Assembly (NCBI GenBank): GCA_030424705.1
Contig: JAUHWJ010000033.1
Span: forward strand, 1-9,515
From: Alphaproteobacteria bacterium
Lineage (GTDB): Bacteria > Pseudomonadota > Alphaproteobacteria > Rhodobacterales > Rhodobacteraceae
Direction: 5' to 3'
DNA length: 9,515 bases
Below the pieces are notes generated by a model. That model was not told where the DNA came from. It worked only from the letters and a program-made list of their open reading frames with translations, and did not search any database. Shown one piece after another: positions 1-6,443 of this stretch (its first letter is position 1; each line of letters opens with the position of its first letter). The translations under genes and the position numbers were made by a program.

Positions 1-85
1 GCGGGTATGGGAAGGGCGAAGAGCCCCGGAACCGAAGGTGCCATGCCCCCCTTCGCGTTTCTCCGTCGCCCCGATGATGGACTGG

Positions 86-144
86 AAAAATTAATCAATA
101 TAAACAATATATTACAAAAAGCCATGTGCAATACATGTTCATGT
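86..144. promoter_or_regulatory. AT-rich promoter-like island with CATGT dyad
   Basis: Positions 86-120 contain only three G/C bases out of 35, in a window that is otherwise very GC-rich. Immediately to the right, CATGT occurs at 123-127, 134-138 and 140-144, and ACATG at 133-137 makes CATGT-N5-ACATG an inverted repeat. The stretch ATGTGCA (124-130), five bases, TGTTCAT (136-142) resembles a degenerate LuxR/TraR-type box, but the spacing is one base longer than a tra box and the right half matches TGCACAT at only five of seven positions. The likely role is a promoter/operator region, possibly divergent. I could not assign clean -35/-10 hexamers in either direction, so strand and regulator are unknown. 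Confidence 0.4.
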
Positions 145-190
145 TTTGATCGCAAGATTTCGCGCTCTGGCGTAGGTCGGAGTCGATCCA

Positions 191-292
191 ATGGATGACC
201 GGATCGACCGGCATTCCGAAGCGCTGAAACCTTGGTCGATGACCTGTGATCTGGGCCTCCTCAAGATCTGCGTGGCGTCCACTGCGGCGTGA
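191..292 (+). CDS. Possible 33-aa small protein or gene remnant
   Basis: This short ORF starts ATG at 191 and stops TGA at 290-292. A GGAG at 179-182 lies eight bases upstream, a good ribosome binding site, and the AT-rich promoter-like island ends about 70 bases before it. The peptide begins MDDRIDRHSEALKPW and has a mixed charged N-terminal half followed by a more hydrophobic segment with two cysteines. I recognise no family. It could be a real small protein, a leader peptide, or the leftover start of a gene whose body was lost, because no longer frame continues it. The Shine-Dalgarno sequence is the only positive evidence, so confidence is low. Confidence 0.2.
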   Translation: MDDRIDRHSEALKPWSMTCDLGLLKICVASTAA

Positions 293-463
293 AGCGATCA
301 TCAGTCTTTCATCGCCCGAGGCTCGAGTTTCCGAGCTTCCTCGAGGCGGCTGTTTCGTTCGGCTACCGAAATTTACCTGCCTGCTCGGAGCCTCGCACCC
401 AATAGCGCCGTGCGACGATCCTCATCTGGCAGCTAAGCCATACGGCCTTCGGCGCGCCCGGCC

Positions 464-545
464 GGAGTGAGAGGCTGCGGCGGTTTCCGTGACGGGTTTG
501 GAGGCGAGGGAGAGGCCCTGCGCCGCCCGTCCCGGGAGATGACTG
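464..545 (+). promoter_or_regulatory. Structured leader A upstream of DUF932
   Basis: This leader has two stacked stems. P1 pairs GACGGG (491-496) with CCCGTC (526-531). P2 pairs GGCGAGGG (503-510) with CCCTGCGCC (516-524), with G520 bulged and a five-base loop AGAGG (511-515). The ribosome binding site GGAGA (535-539) follows three bases after P1, six bases before the DUF932 start. A clearly related leader precedes the ParB-like gene (1775-1858). Shared blocks include GGAGNGAGAGG at the 5' end and GTGACGGGTT across the start of P1. The position suggests control of translation or transcript processing of the downstream gene. The ligand or protein involved is unknown, and a double-stranded DNA operator role is not excluded. 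Confidence 0.55.
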
Positions 546-1739
546 ATGGATATGCAGGTTCTGGACAGTAGCCGCGACGTGCCCGTCGGCTACAACGTGG
601 ATGTGTCGCGCGGCGAGCGGGTGGGGCGGGTGACGTCGGAATGGTTCAATCGGCCCGATGACGAGCGCTTCCTGTCGCTCGACGACCTCTTCGCCTCGGT
701 GAAGGGACGCGCCGAGCGGAGCCGTACGCGCAGCGTGGAGAGCGCGGCGATCCGCGTCGAGGCGAGCCGCGACAACCCCGAGCGGCTGGGCCTCGTCCTG
801 CCCGGCGCCGAGGAACCCGTCGCGCCGACGCACTGGAGCTTCGGGCAGATGGCGAGCCTCGTCGGCGCGCCGGCCGCCTATCTGCGGCAGCTGCCGGCGC
901 CGCTGGCGGGCATCAACCTCCAGTACGGGCTGACCAACCACCGGGCCGAGCAGATCAAGACGCTGGAGACCGAGGACGGCCGGACCGAGCTCCGCGCCGT
1001 CACCGGGCCGGATTATGGGCGCATCTACGACCATGAACTCGTCTCCGCCGTCCGGCGCATCGCCGGCGATGGTACGGGCGACACCCGCTGGAAGGTGCCG
1101 GGCGTGCTCGACTGGTCGACGGGCGTCTACAACCCGATGGTCGACGTCACCAGGGAAACGACCACGCTCTACGCCTCCGACCGCGACGTGTTCCTGTTCC
1201 TCGTCGACGACCTGAACCCGATCGAGGCGGGGCTCCTGCCCGACGGCTCGCCCGATCTCTATTTCCGGGGGTTCTACTGCTGGAACTCCGAGGTCGGCGC
1301 GAAGACGCTCGGCATCGCCAGCTTCTACCTCCGCGCGGTCTGCCAGAACCGCAACCTCTGGGGCGTCGAGGACTTCCAGGAGATCACGATCCGGCATTCG
1401 AAGCACGCCGCGAACCGCTTCGCGCACGAGGCCGCCCCGGCGCTGACCCGCTTCGCCGAGTCCTCGCCGGTCCCCTTCATCGAGGGGGTTCGTGCAGCGC
1501 GGGAGAAGATCGTGGCGCGGACGGACGAGGACCGGCAGGACTTCTTGCGGAGGCGCGGGTTCTCGAAGGCGGAGACGGGGCGGATCGTCGAAACGGTTCT
1601 GGCCGAAGAGGGCCGCCCGCCGGAGAGCGTCTTCGACTTCGTGCAGGGGATCACCGCCGTCGCCCGGACGAAGCCGCACCAGGATGCGCGGCTGGCGATG
1701 GAGGGCAAGGCGAAGGCGCTGCTGGACCGCGCGGCCTGA
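546..1739 (+). CDS. DUF932 domain protein (phage/plasmid-like family)
   Basis: This is a 397-residue protein of the DUF932 family, which is found on plasmids, ICEs and phages; I know of no established biochemical activity. The family region covers roughly residues 95-310. Its recognisable core is the stretch around FYCWNSEVGAKTLGI (residues 243-257) followed by YLRAVCQNRNLWG (261-273), with a DLNPIE segment at 222-227. The C-terminal part (about 315-395) is charged and probably helical. There is no signal peptide or membrane segment, so it is cytoplasmic. The ATG at 546 is supported by GGAGA six bases upstream. The structured leader A occupies the 5' flank, and the ParB-like gene follows 119 bases downstream, itself preceded by a paralogous leader. 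Its constant company with parB, Toprim, DUF2493 and DUF736 suggests an element maintenance role, which is inference. Codon use matches the neighbours and the protein appears full length. Confidence 0.93.
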   Translation: MDMQVLDSSRDVPVGYNVDVSRGERVGRVTSEWFNRPDDERFLSLDDLFASVKGRAERSRTRSVESAAIRVEASRDNPERLGLVLPGAEEPVAPTHWSFGQMASLVGAPAAYLRQLPAPLAGINLQYGLTNHRAEQIKTLETEDGRTELRAVTGPDYGRIYDHELVSAVRRIAGDGTGDTRWKVPGVLDWSTGVYNPMVDVTRETTTLYASDRDVFLFLVDDLNPIEAGLLPDGSPDLYFRGFYCWNSEVGAKTLGIASFYLRAVCQNRNLWGVEDFQEITIRHSKHAANRFAHEAAPALTRFAESSPVPFIEGVRAAREKIVARTDEDRQDFLRRRGFSKAETGRIVETVLAEEGRPPESVFDFVQGITAVARTKPHQDARLAMEGKAKALLDRAA

Positions 1740-1774
1740 GCCCCGCCCCGACCGGACGATGCGCGGCCCGCCTC

Positions 1775-1858
1775 GGAGGGAGAGGGGGGCCGTGTTCCTC
1801 GTGACGGGTTCGGAGGTCGGGAGAGCGGCTCCCGACCGGCCCGTCGCGGAGATGAGAG
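1775..1858 (+). promoter_or_regulatory. Structured leader B upstream of parB-like gene
   Basis: This is a paralogue of leader A. P1 pairs GACGGG (1803-1808) with CCCGTC (1840-1845), identical to leader A. P2 is a perfect 9-bp stem, GGTCGGGAG (1815-1823) with CTCCCGACC (1829-1837), loop AGCGG. The linker between P1 and P2 is six bases in both copies (TTCGGA here, TTTGGA in A). The ribosome binding site GGAGA (1848-1852) is again six bases before the ATG. P2 differs in sequence between the copies but keeps its pairing, which argues for selection on the fold. No T-run follows, so it is not a simple terminator. The two leaders could let a common factor co-regulate DUF932 and ParB. Confidence 0.6.
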
Positions 1859-4015
1859 ATGGCCCGGAAGACCCAGACGCAGAAGATCACCCTCAGCGCC
1901 TCGCGCGACATTCCCTTCGACAGGCTGACGCTCAGCCAGTCCAATGTCCGGCATGTGAAGGCCGGCGTGTCGATCGAGGAGCTGGCCGAGGACATCGCGC
2001 GGCGGACGCTCCTCGCCTCGCTCACCGTCCGCCCGGTGCTCGACGAGACCGGCGCCGAGACCGGCATGTTCGAGATCCCGGCGGGCGGCCGGCGTTACCG
2101 CGCGCTCGAACTCCTCGTGAAGCAGAAGCGGCTCGCCCGCAACGCTCCCGTCCCCTGCATCGTGCGCACCGACGGTCTCGCCGAGGAGGACAGCCTCGCC
2201 GAGAACGTCCAGCGCGCGCCGCTCCATCCGCTCGACCAGTTCCGCGCCTTCCAGGCGATGCGCGACAAGGGGCGGAGCGAGGAGGAGATCGCCGCGGCGT
2301 TCTTCGTTGCGCCGGCTGTGGTGAAGCAGCGACTGAAGCTCGCCGCCGTCGCGCCCGCGCTGCTCGAAGCCTACGCCGAGGAGGCGATGACGCTCGACCA
2401 GCTGATGGCCTTCACCGTCAACCCGGACCCGGCGCGGCAGGAGCAGGTCTGGGAGGCGCTGCAGCGGCATTACAGCAAGGCCCCGCACGAGATCCGGCGC
2501 ATGCTGACCGAGGGCGCGGTGCGGGCGTCCGACAAGCGCGCGCAGTTCGTCGGGCTCGACGCCTATGTCGAGGCGGGCGGCGCGATCATGCGCGATCTCT
2601 TCAGCCAGGACGATGGCGGCTGGCTGCAGGATGCGGGGCTCCTCGACCTCATGGTCTCGGAGAAGCTCGCGGAGGAGGCCGAGGCGGTGCGGGCCGAGGG
2701 CTGGAAGTGGGTCGAGGTCGCGACCGAGTTCGCCTACGGGCACAGCTGGGGCATGCGGCGGCTGCGGGGAGAGGCCGAGCCGATGAGCGCCGAGGAAGTC
2801 GCCGCGCATGCGGCGTTGCGCGCGGAGATGGACGCGCTCGAGGCCGAGCATGCCGACGATAGCGAGTTGCCCGCGGCGGTCGACATCCGGCTTGGCGAGA
2901 TCGAGACCGCGCTGGAGGCGCTAGAGGCGCGGCCCCTGCGCTTCGACCCCGAGGACCGGGCCCGCGCCGGGGCCTTCGTCAGCATCGACGCCTCCGGCTG
3001 GTTGCGGGTCGAGCGCGGCTATGTCCGCCCCGAGGACGAGCCGGCCCCGGAGCCTGATGCAGGTGCGGAGGCGGGTGCGTCGGACACCGAGACCGCCGGC
3101 GATGGGATCGCCACGTCAGAGGTCGCCGACGATCCCCTCTCGCCGGACGCCACGCCGGTCGAGGAGGACGAGGACGATGGGCTGAAGCCGCTCTCCGACC
3201 GGCTGGTCGCCGAGCTCACCGCCCATCGCACCATCGCGCTCCGCGATGCGGTGGCGCGGGACCCGGAGGTCGCGATGCTTGCGGCGCTGCATGCGCTGGC
3301 GCTCCGGCTCTTCCATCGCTACGGGCTCGACAGCTGCGTCGAGATCGAGCCGAGGAGCGCCCTCTTCGGCGCTCAGGCGCCGGGCCTCGGCGACATGCCC
3401 TATGCGCAGGCGGTCGAGGCGCGGCACGCAGCCTGGGCGGCGCGCCTGCCCGCGGCGCCGGAAGAGCTCTGGGAGGCGCTGACCGGCTTCGACGCCGAGA
3501 GCCGCGCGGCGCTCTTCGCCCATTGCGTCTCGCTGACGGTGAACGCCGTGCACGATCCCTACCGCCGCCGGCCCCGCGCGCTGGCGCATGGCGACGCGCT
3601 GGCGGCGACGCTCGGCCTCGACATGAGCCGGGCGGGCTGGACGGTCTCGACCGAGGCCTATCTCGGCCGGGTCGCCAAGGCCCGCATCCTCGAGGCGGTG
3701 CGCGAGGCGAAGGGCGAGGCGGCGGCCGAGCGGATCGCGGGGCTGAAGAAGCCCGAGATGGCGGAGGCGGCCGAAGCGCTGCTCGAAGGTTCCGGCTGGC
3801 TGCCGGAGCTTCTCCGCACCGCGCCTCCGTTGGAGGACGACGCGCCGGAGATCGAGTTGGTCGAAGCGAATGACCACGCGGTCGATGCCGAGCCGCAGAA
3901 CGGTGTAGCGCAATCGGACATCGACGGCGGCGAAACGGCCATGGGCTATCCCGCCGACGCCGGCGAAGATGACTCGGTCGCCGGCAGGGCCTTCGCGAAG
4001 ACCGCCGCCGAGTGA
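1859..4015 (+). CDS. Long ParB/RepB/Spo0J-family DNA-binding protein
   Basis: This is a 718-residue ParB-family protein, expected to bind specific DNA sites and possibly to load on DNA as a CTP-dependent clamp. The ParB N-terminal domain covers about residues 18-120, with GGRRYRAL (76-83) as the arginine-rich box and ENVQRAPLHPLDQF (115-128) as the second conserved box. A helix-turn-helix-like segment follows at about 138-165. Residues 390-445 form a very acidic, low-complexity linker (for example EEDEDDG at 435-441), and about 445-655 is a separate helical domain I do not recognise. Ordinary ParB proteins are about 300 residues, so this one is more than twice the usual size. No ParA is encoded beside it. 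The start has GGAGA six bases upstream, inside structured leader B. A role in element replication, partition or regulation fits the neighbours but is not proven. Confidence 0.9.
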   Translation: MARKTQTQKITLSASRDIPFDRLTLSQSNVRHVKAGVSIEELAEDIARRTLLASLTVRPVLDETGAETGMFEIPAGGRRYRALELLVKQKRLARNAPVPCIVRTDGLAEEDSLAENVQRAPLHPLDQFRAFQAMRDKGRSEEEIAAAFFVAPAVVKQRLKLAAVAPALLEAYAEEAMTLDQLMAFTVNPDPARQEQVWEALQRHYSKAPHEIRRMLTEGAVRASDKRAQFVGLDAYVEAGGAIMRDLFSQDDGGWLQDAGLLDLMVSEKLAEEAEAVRAEGWKWVEVATEFAYGHSWGMRRLRGEAEPMSAEEVAAHAALRAEMDALEAEHADDSELPAAVDIRLGEIETALEALEARPLRFDPEDRARAGAFVSIDASGWLRVERGYVRPEDEPAPEPDAGAEAGASDTETAGDGIATSEVADDPLSPDATPVEEDEDDGLKPLSDRLVAELTAHRTIALRDAVARDPEVAMLAALHALALRLFHRYGLDSCVEIEPRSALFGAQAPGLGDMPYAQAVEARHAAWAARLPAAPEELWEALTGFDAESRAALFAHCVSLTVNAVHDPYRRRPRALAHGDALAATLGLDMSRAGWTVSTEAYLGRVAKARILEAVREAKGEAAAERIAGLKKPEMAEAAEALLEGSGWLPELLRTAPPLEDDAPEIELVEANDHAVDAEPQNGVAQSDIDGGETAMGYPADAGEDDSVAGRAFAKTAAE

Positions 4016-4027
4016 TCCGCTGGGGAC

Positions 4028-4091
4028 GGAGCGGTAGCTCCCCGCCTCTCCGACCCGGGACGCCTGGGGTCCGCCGGCGACGGTGGACCCC
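4028..4091 (+). terminator. Tandem hairpins after parB-like gene
   Basis: Two hairpins lie in the gap before the Toprim gene. The first is GGAGC (4028-4032) with GCTCC (4037-4041), loop GGTA. The second is a perfect 7-bp stem, GGGGTCC (4066-4072) with GGACCCC (4085-4091), loop of 12 bases, followed by the pyrimidine-rich TCTTTC. They may act as a weak terminator or attenuator. The second stem covers the GTG at 4083 that would otherwise be a possible upstream start for the next gene, which argues against that start. Confidence 0.4.
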
Positions 4092-4124
4092 TCTTTCGCC
4101 GCCATCCGATCCGAGGCGCCGCCG

Positions 4125-5168
4125 ATGGAAAGCCCCGCCGCCCTTCTCGCCCGCCGTCTCGCCGAAGAGGCCGAGGCCGTCTGCCGTCACTACCTGCCGA
4201 ATGGCCGGAAGCAGGGCCGCTACTGGGTCGCGGGCGATGTCCACGGCTCCACGGGCCGCAGCCTCTATGTCCGCCTGACCGGCCCGACCGCCGGACCGGG
4301 CGCCGTCGGCAAATGGACGGATGCGGCGACCGGCGAGTTCGGCGACCTGATCGACCTGATCGCCGCCAACCAGCGACACGCCACGCTACGCGACACGCTC
4401 GAAGAGGCGCGCCGGTTCCTGAACCTGCCGCGTCCGTTGATCGCTCCGTCCAGCGCCTCGCCTTCGCCCGCCGGATCGGTCGAGGCCGCAAGACGGCTCT
4501 GGGCCATCGGCCGGCCGATCTCTGGCACGCTGGCCGAGCGCTATCTCGCCGGGCGGGGCATCGTTGGGCTTGGCGACCTTCCCACGCTGAGGTTCCACCC
4601 CGCTTGCTTCCATGTCCGCGAGAGCCGGTCGCCGACCGCCCCGCCCGAGACCTGGCCGGCGTTGCTGGCGAAGGTCGCCGATTTCGACGGACGCATGACC
4701 GGTCTCCATCGCACCTGGCTCGACCCGGACAGCGCGGGCAAGGCGCCGGTGATCCCGCCGAGAAAGGCGATGGGGCGGCTCATCGGCAATGGCGTGCGCG
4801 TTGGAACGCCAACCGACATCCTCGCCGCCGGCGAAGGGCTCGAGACCATGCTGGCGCTCCACTCGGCGCTGCCCTTCCTGCCGGTCGTCGCCGCGCTCTC
4901 CGCCATCCATCTCGCGGCCCTGATCCTGCCGGCTGCGCTCCGCCGCCTCTACATCGGCGCCGACCGCGACGAGGCGGGACACGCCGCGGCGAATGCGCTC
5001 CACGCCCGCGCCGCCAAGGACGGCGTCGAGGCGATCCGCCTCCTCCCGCGTCTCGGCGACTTCAACGACGACCTGATCGCCTTCGGTATCGCCGATCTTC
5101 GCGCGCATCTCCGCCCGCAGCTCGCGCCGGAGGACGCGGCCCGTCTACACGCGCTCGCCCCCGGCTGA
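4125..5168 (+). CDS. Toprim-domain protein (DUF7146/Toprim_3, primase-like)
   Basis: This is a 347-residue protein with a C-terminal Toprim fold, the metal-binding catalytic domain shared by primases and topoisomerases. The N-terminal part (about 15-110) matches the DUF7146-type region of plasmid and phage primase-like proteins, with the YLPNGRKQGRYW segment (23-34) and the GKWTDAATGEFGDLIDL segment (62-78). The Toprim motifs are visible: the catalytic Glu at 237 in AAGEGLE and the DxD pair D280/D282 in IGADRDEAG. I see no zinc ribbon or helicase domain, so it may work with a partner. ATG 4125 is chosen because GAGG (4113-4116) lies eight bases upstream and similar proteins begin near this point. 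An in-frame GTG at 4083 would add 14 residues but lies in a hairpin. The likely role is nucleic-acid synthesis or processing for the element; substrate unknown. Confidence 0.88.
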   Translation: MESPAALLARRLAEEAEAVCRHYLPNGRKQGRYWVAGDVHGSTGRSLYVRLTGPTAGPGAVGKWTDAATGEFGDLIDLIAANQRHATLRDTLEEARRFLNLPRPLIAPSSASPSPAGSVEAARRLWAIGRPISGTLAERYLAGRGIVGLGDLPTLRFHPACFHVRESRSPTAPPETWPALLAKVADFDGRMTGLHRTWLDPDSAGKAPVIPPRKAMGRLIGNGVRVGTPTDILAAGEGLETMLALHSALPFLPVVAALSAIHLAALILPAALRRLYIGADRDEAGHAAANALHARAAKDGVEAIRLLPRLGDFNDDLIAFGIADLRAHLRPQLAPEDAARLHALAPG

Positions 5169-5210
5169 CCGGGTTCAGGGCGCAGGGGTCGGGCTCACTC
5201 CCCGGTCAGC
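5164..5210 (+). terminator. 10-bp inverted repeat spanning the Toprim stop codon
   Basis: GCTGACCGGG (5164-5173) is perfectly complementary to CCCGGTCAGC (5201-5210), with a 27-base loop. The left arm contains the TGA stop of the Toprim gene. No T-run follows. It could protect the 3' end of the message, act as a weak terminator, or form the start of the structured spacer before DUF2493. Confidence 0.45.
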
Positions 5211-5253
5211 GCCGCGCCTCCGGGCCTTCCGAGAGCGGGCGAGACGGAGCAGA

Positions 5254-5317
5254 GCCCGGCCGGGCCCGCAACGGCAAGCCGTCCTCCGCTCCGCTGCGGC
5301 CGCCGCATGCGCGGCGG
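5254..5317. repeat. GC palindrome and hairpin in the spacer
   Basis: GCCCGGCCGGGC at 5254-5265 is a perfect 12-bp palindrome. CCGCCGC (5300-5306) pairs with GCGGCGG (5311-5317) around an ATGC loop. Both lie in the 231-base gap between the Toprim and DUF2493 genes, which holds no credible coding frame. They could be DNA-binding sites or part of a folded leader together with leader C. GC-rich DNA makes chance palindromes common, so their function is uncertain. Confidence 0.35.
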
Positions 5318-5342
5318 TGCAGGCCCGCCCGGCCCCTGCTTG

Positions 5343-5399
5343 CCCGTCGCCCGGGAAGGCCCGCGAGAGGCGCGGGCCGGAGAGACGGGAGACCCGACC
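5343..5399 (+). promoter_or_regulatory. Structured leader C upstream of DUF2493
   Basis: A perfect 8-bp stem, GGCCCGCG (5358-5365) with CGCGGGCC (5371-5378), carries the loop AGAGG, the same pentaloop as in leader A. It is enclosed by CCCGTC (5343-5348) and GACGGG (5384-5389), the same outer hexamers as leaders A and B but in swapped order. A GGGAG (5387-5391) lies eight bases before the start codon, so the ribosome binding site overlaps the outer stem. Opening or closing this stem could control translation. It looks like a third, more divergent member of the leader family. Confidence 0.45.
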
Positions 5400-6317
5400 A
5401 TGACCGACATAGAGACCCGATCCACCACCGCCATCGTGCTGGACGAGCTCCAGCTCTACGGCCACCGCCCCTTCGCGGACGAGCCCGACCCGCGCCCCTT
5501 GCCGGAGCCCGAGGCCCTGCAGGGCGCCGTCGCCGACATCCTCGACGCGCTGGTCGCGACGCTCGGCGACACCCGTCTCGAGCCCGATCTCGAGGATGTG
5601 CTCTGGAGGGTGGCCGATCTCTTTCACCGCATGGCGACCCGCGTGGAGCGCGACCTCGACGCCAACGAGCAGGCGCAGCGTCGGGCGCAGGCCGAGCAGG
5701 ACGGCTCCGAGATCCGTTCGGTCGAGCTCGAAACCCTGATCGCCGAGGGGCTCTCGCTGATCGAGCGGCGGAACACCTGGGAGGCGATGCGCGATCTCGC
5801 CGCCGAGGGCTTCGAAGCGCATCTCGGCGAGGTCTGGCGTCCGCGCGCCGGGAGCCATGTCCGCCGCAACAGCCTGACCGCCGCGCTTATCGACAGCCGG
5901 GACTACATCGCCGCCCGACGCCGGGCCGCCATCGAGCCGCTCCTGCCTGAGGGGCCGAAGATCGCCTTCGCCGGCGGGGCCGACTGCGCCGACCACGCCG
6001 CGATCTGGGACGCGCTCGACCGCGTGCGGACCAAGCATGCCGACATGGTGCTGCTGCATGGCGGGTCCCCGCGCGGGGCGGAACGCATCGCCGCCGCCTG
6101 GGCCGACAATCGCAACGTCACGCAGATCGTCTTCCGCCCGGACTGGACGCGCCACGGCAAGGCCGCCCCGTTCCGGCGCAACGACCAGCTCCTAGAGGCG
6201 CTTCCCATCGGGCTGATCGTCTTCCCCGGTTCCGGCATCACCGACAACCTCGCAGACAAGGCCCGCGGCCTTGGCATCCCGCTCTTCGACTTCCGGCCCC
6301 GGCGGTCGGCGGGCTGA
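5400..6317 (+). CDS. DUF2493 (SLOG/YspA-like) domain protein
   Basis: This is a 305-residue cytoplasmic protein. The C-terminal DUF2493 domain covers about residues 186-298. It opens with KIAFAGGAD (187-195), has the phosphate-loop-like GGSPRGAERIAAAWA (221-235), the PFRRNDQLL segment (257-265) and FPGSGITDNLADKAR (275-289). DUF2493 belongs to the SLOG superfamily (DprA/LOG-like Rossmann folds), whose members bind nucleotides or nucleotide-derived ligands, so a nucleotide-sensing or nucleotide-processing role is plausible. The N-terminal half (about 40-185) is helical and acidic, with heptad-like charged stretches (80-105), and is typical of the longer ICE/plasmid versions. ATG 5400 is chosen over the upstream in-frame ATG 5307, because 5307 lies inside a hairpin and its added residues read through non-coding structure. 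Leader C precedes the gene and a strong hairpin follows it. Confidence 0.9.
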   Translation: MTDIETRSTTAIVLDELQLYGHRPFADEPDPRPLPEPEALQGAVADILDALVATLGDTRLEPDLEDVLWRVADLFHRMATRVERDLDANEQAQRRAQAEQDGSEIRSVELETLIAEGLSLIERRNTWEAMRDLAAEGFEAHLGEVWRPRAGSHVRRNSLTAALIDSRDYIAARRRAAIEPLLPEGPKIAFAGGADCADHAAIWDALDRVRTKHADMVLLHGGSPRGAERIAAAWADNRNVTQIVFRPDWTRHGKAAPFRRNDQLLEALPIGLIVFPGSGITDNLADKARGLGIPLFDFRPRRSAG

Positions 6318-6341
6318 GCAGAACCGGCCAAGCCGGGCTGT

Positions 6342-6371
6342 CGCCCGCGCCGGGCGCTTCCGGCGCGGGCG
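6342..6371 (+). terminator. 12-bp perfect hairpin after DUF2493
   Basis: CGCCCGCGCCGG (6342-6353) pairs perfectly with CCGGCGCGGGCG (6360-6371) around a six-base loop GCGCTT. It begins 25 bases after the DUF2493 stop. No T-run follows at once, though TAAAAT lies at 6381-6386. It is probably a terminator or a stabilising 3' hairpin. The TAAAAT could be a -10 element for the next gene, but no good -35 is seen. Confidence 0.55.
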
Positions 6372-6443
6372 CGACTCTGCTAAAATCTCGACGCGTCAAT
6401 TGGCGGTGGTGGCGACCCGATCCCCTGTTGGAGGAGCCCCGCC

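Larger units (their letters stand above)
1..463. other. Gene-poor left flank with promoter-like island
   Basis: No convincing large gene is visible on either strand. The stretch holds an AT-rich island with an adjacent dyad (86-144), a possible 33-codon ORF (191-292), and a hairpin at 317-343 (CGAGG 317-321 with CCTCG 339-343, plus CTCG 322-325 with CGAG 332-335, loop AGTTTC, three-base bulge). The hairpin has no following T-run, so it is not a classic terminator. On the minus strand an ATG at 44 has a purine-rich stretch just upstream and is open to the window edge for 14 codons. This could be the start of a divergent gene, but it is too short to call. Longer open frames here lack family features. 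Confidence 0.6.

Noticed and set aside
1..44. Possible divergent minus-strand gene starting at position 44
   Set aside because: Only 14 codons are inside the window. A purine-rich binding site is present, but nothing identifies the product.
363..1679. 438-codon open frame on the minus strand opposite DUF932
   Set aside because: It lies almost wholly opposite a confident DUF932 gene and is Arg/Gly/Leu-rich with no family motif, as expected for a shadow frame in GC-rich DNA.
1325..2851. 508-codon minus-strand open frame across DUF932 and parB
   Set aside because: It crosses two well-supported genes and the gap with leader B, and has no recognisable domain.
4083..4124. GTG 4083 as start of the Toprim gene
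   Set aside because: It lies inside a 7-bp hairpin with no well-spaced binding site, and ATG 4125 has GAGG at good spacing.
4313..5950. 545-codon plus-strand frame across Toprim and DUF2493
   Set aside because: It is a shifted frame of two recognised genes and is extremely arginine/proline-rich.
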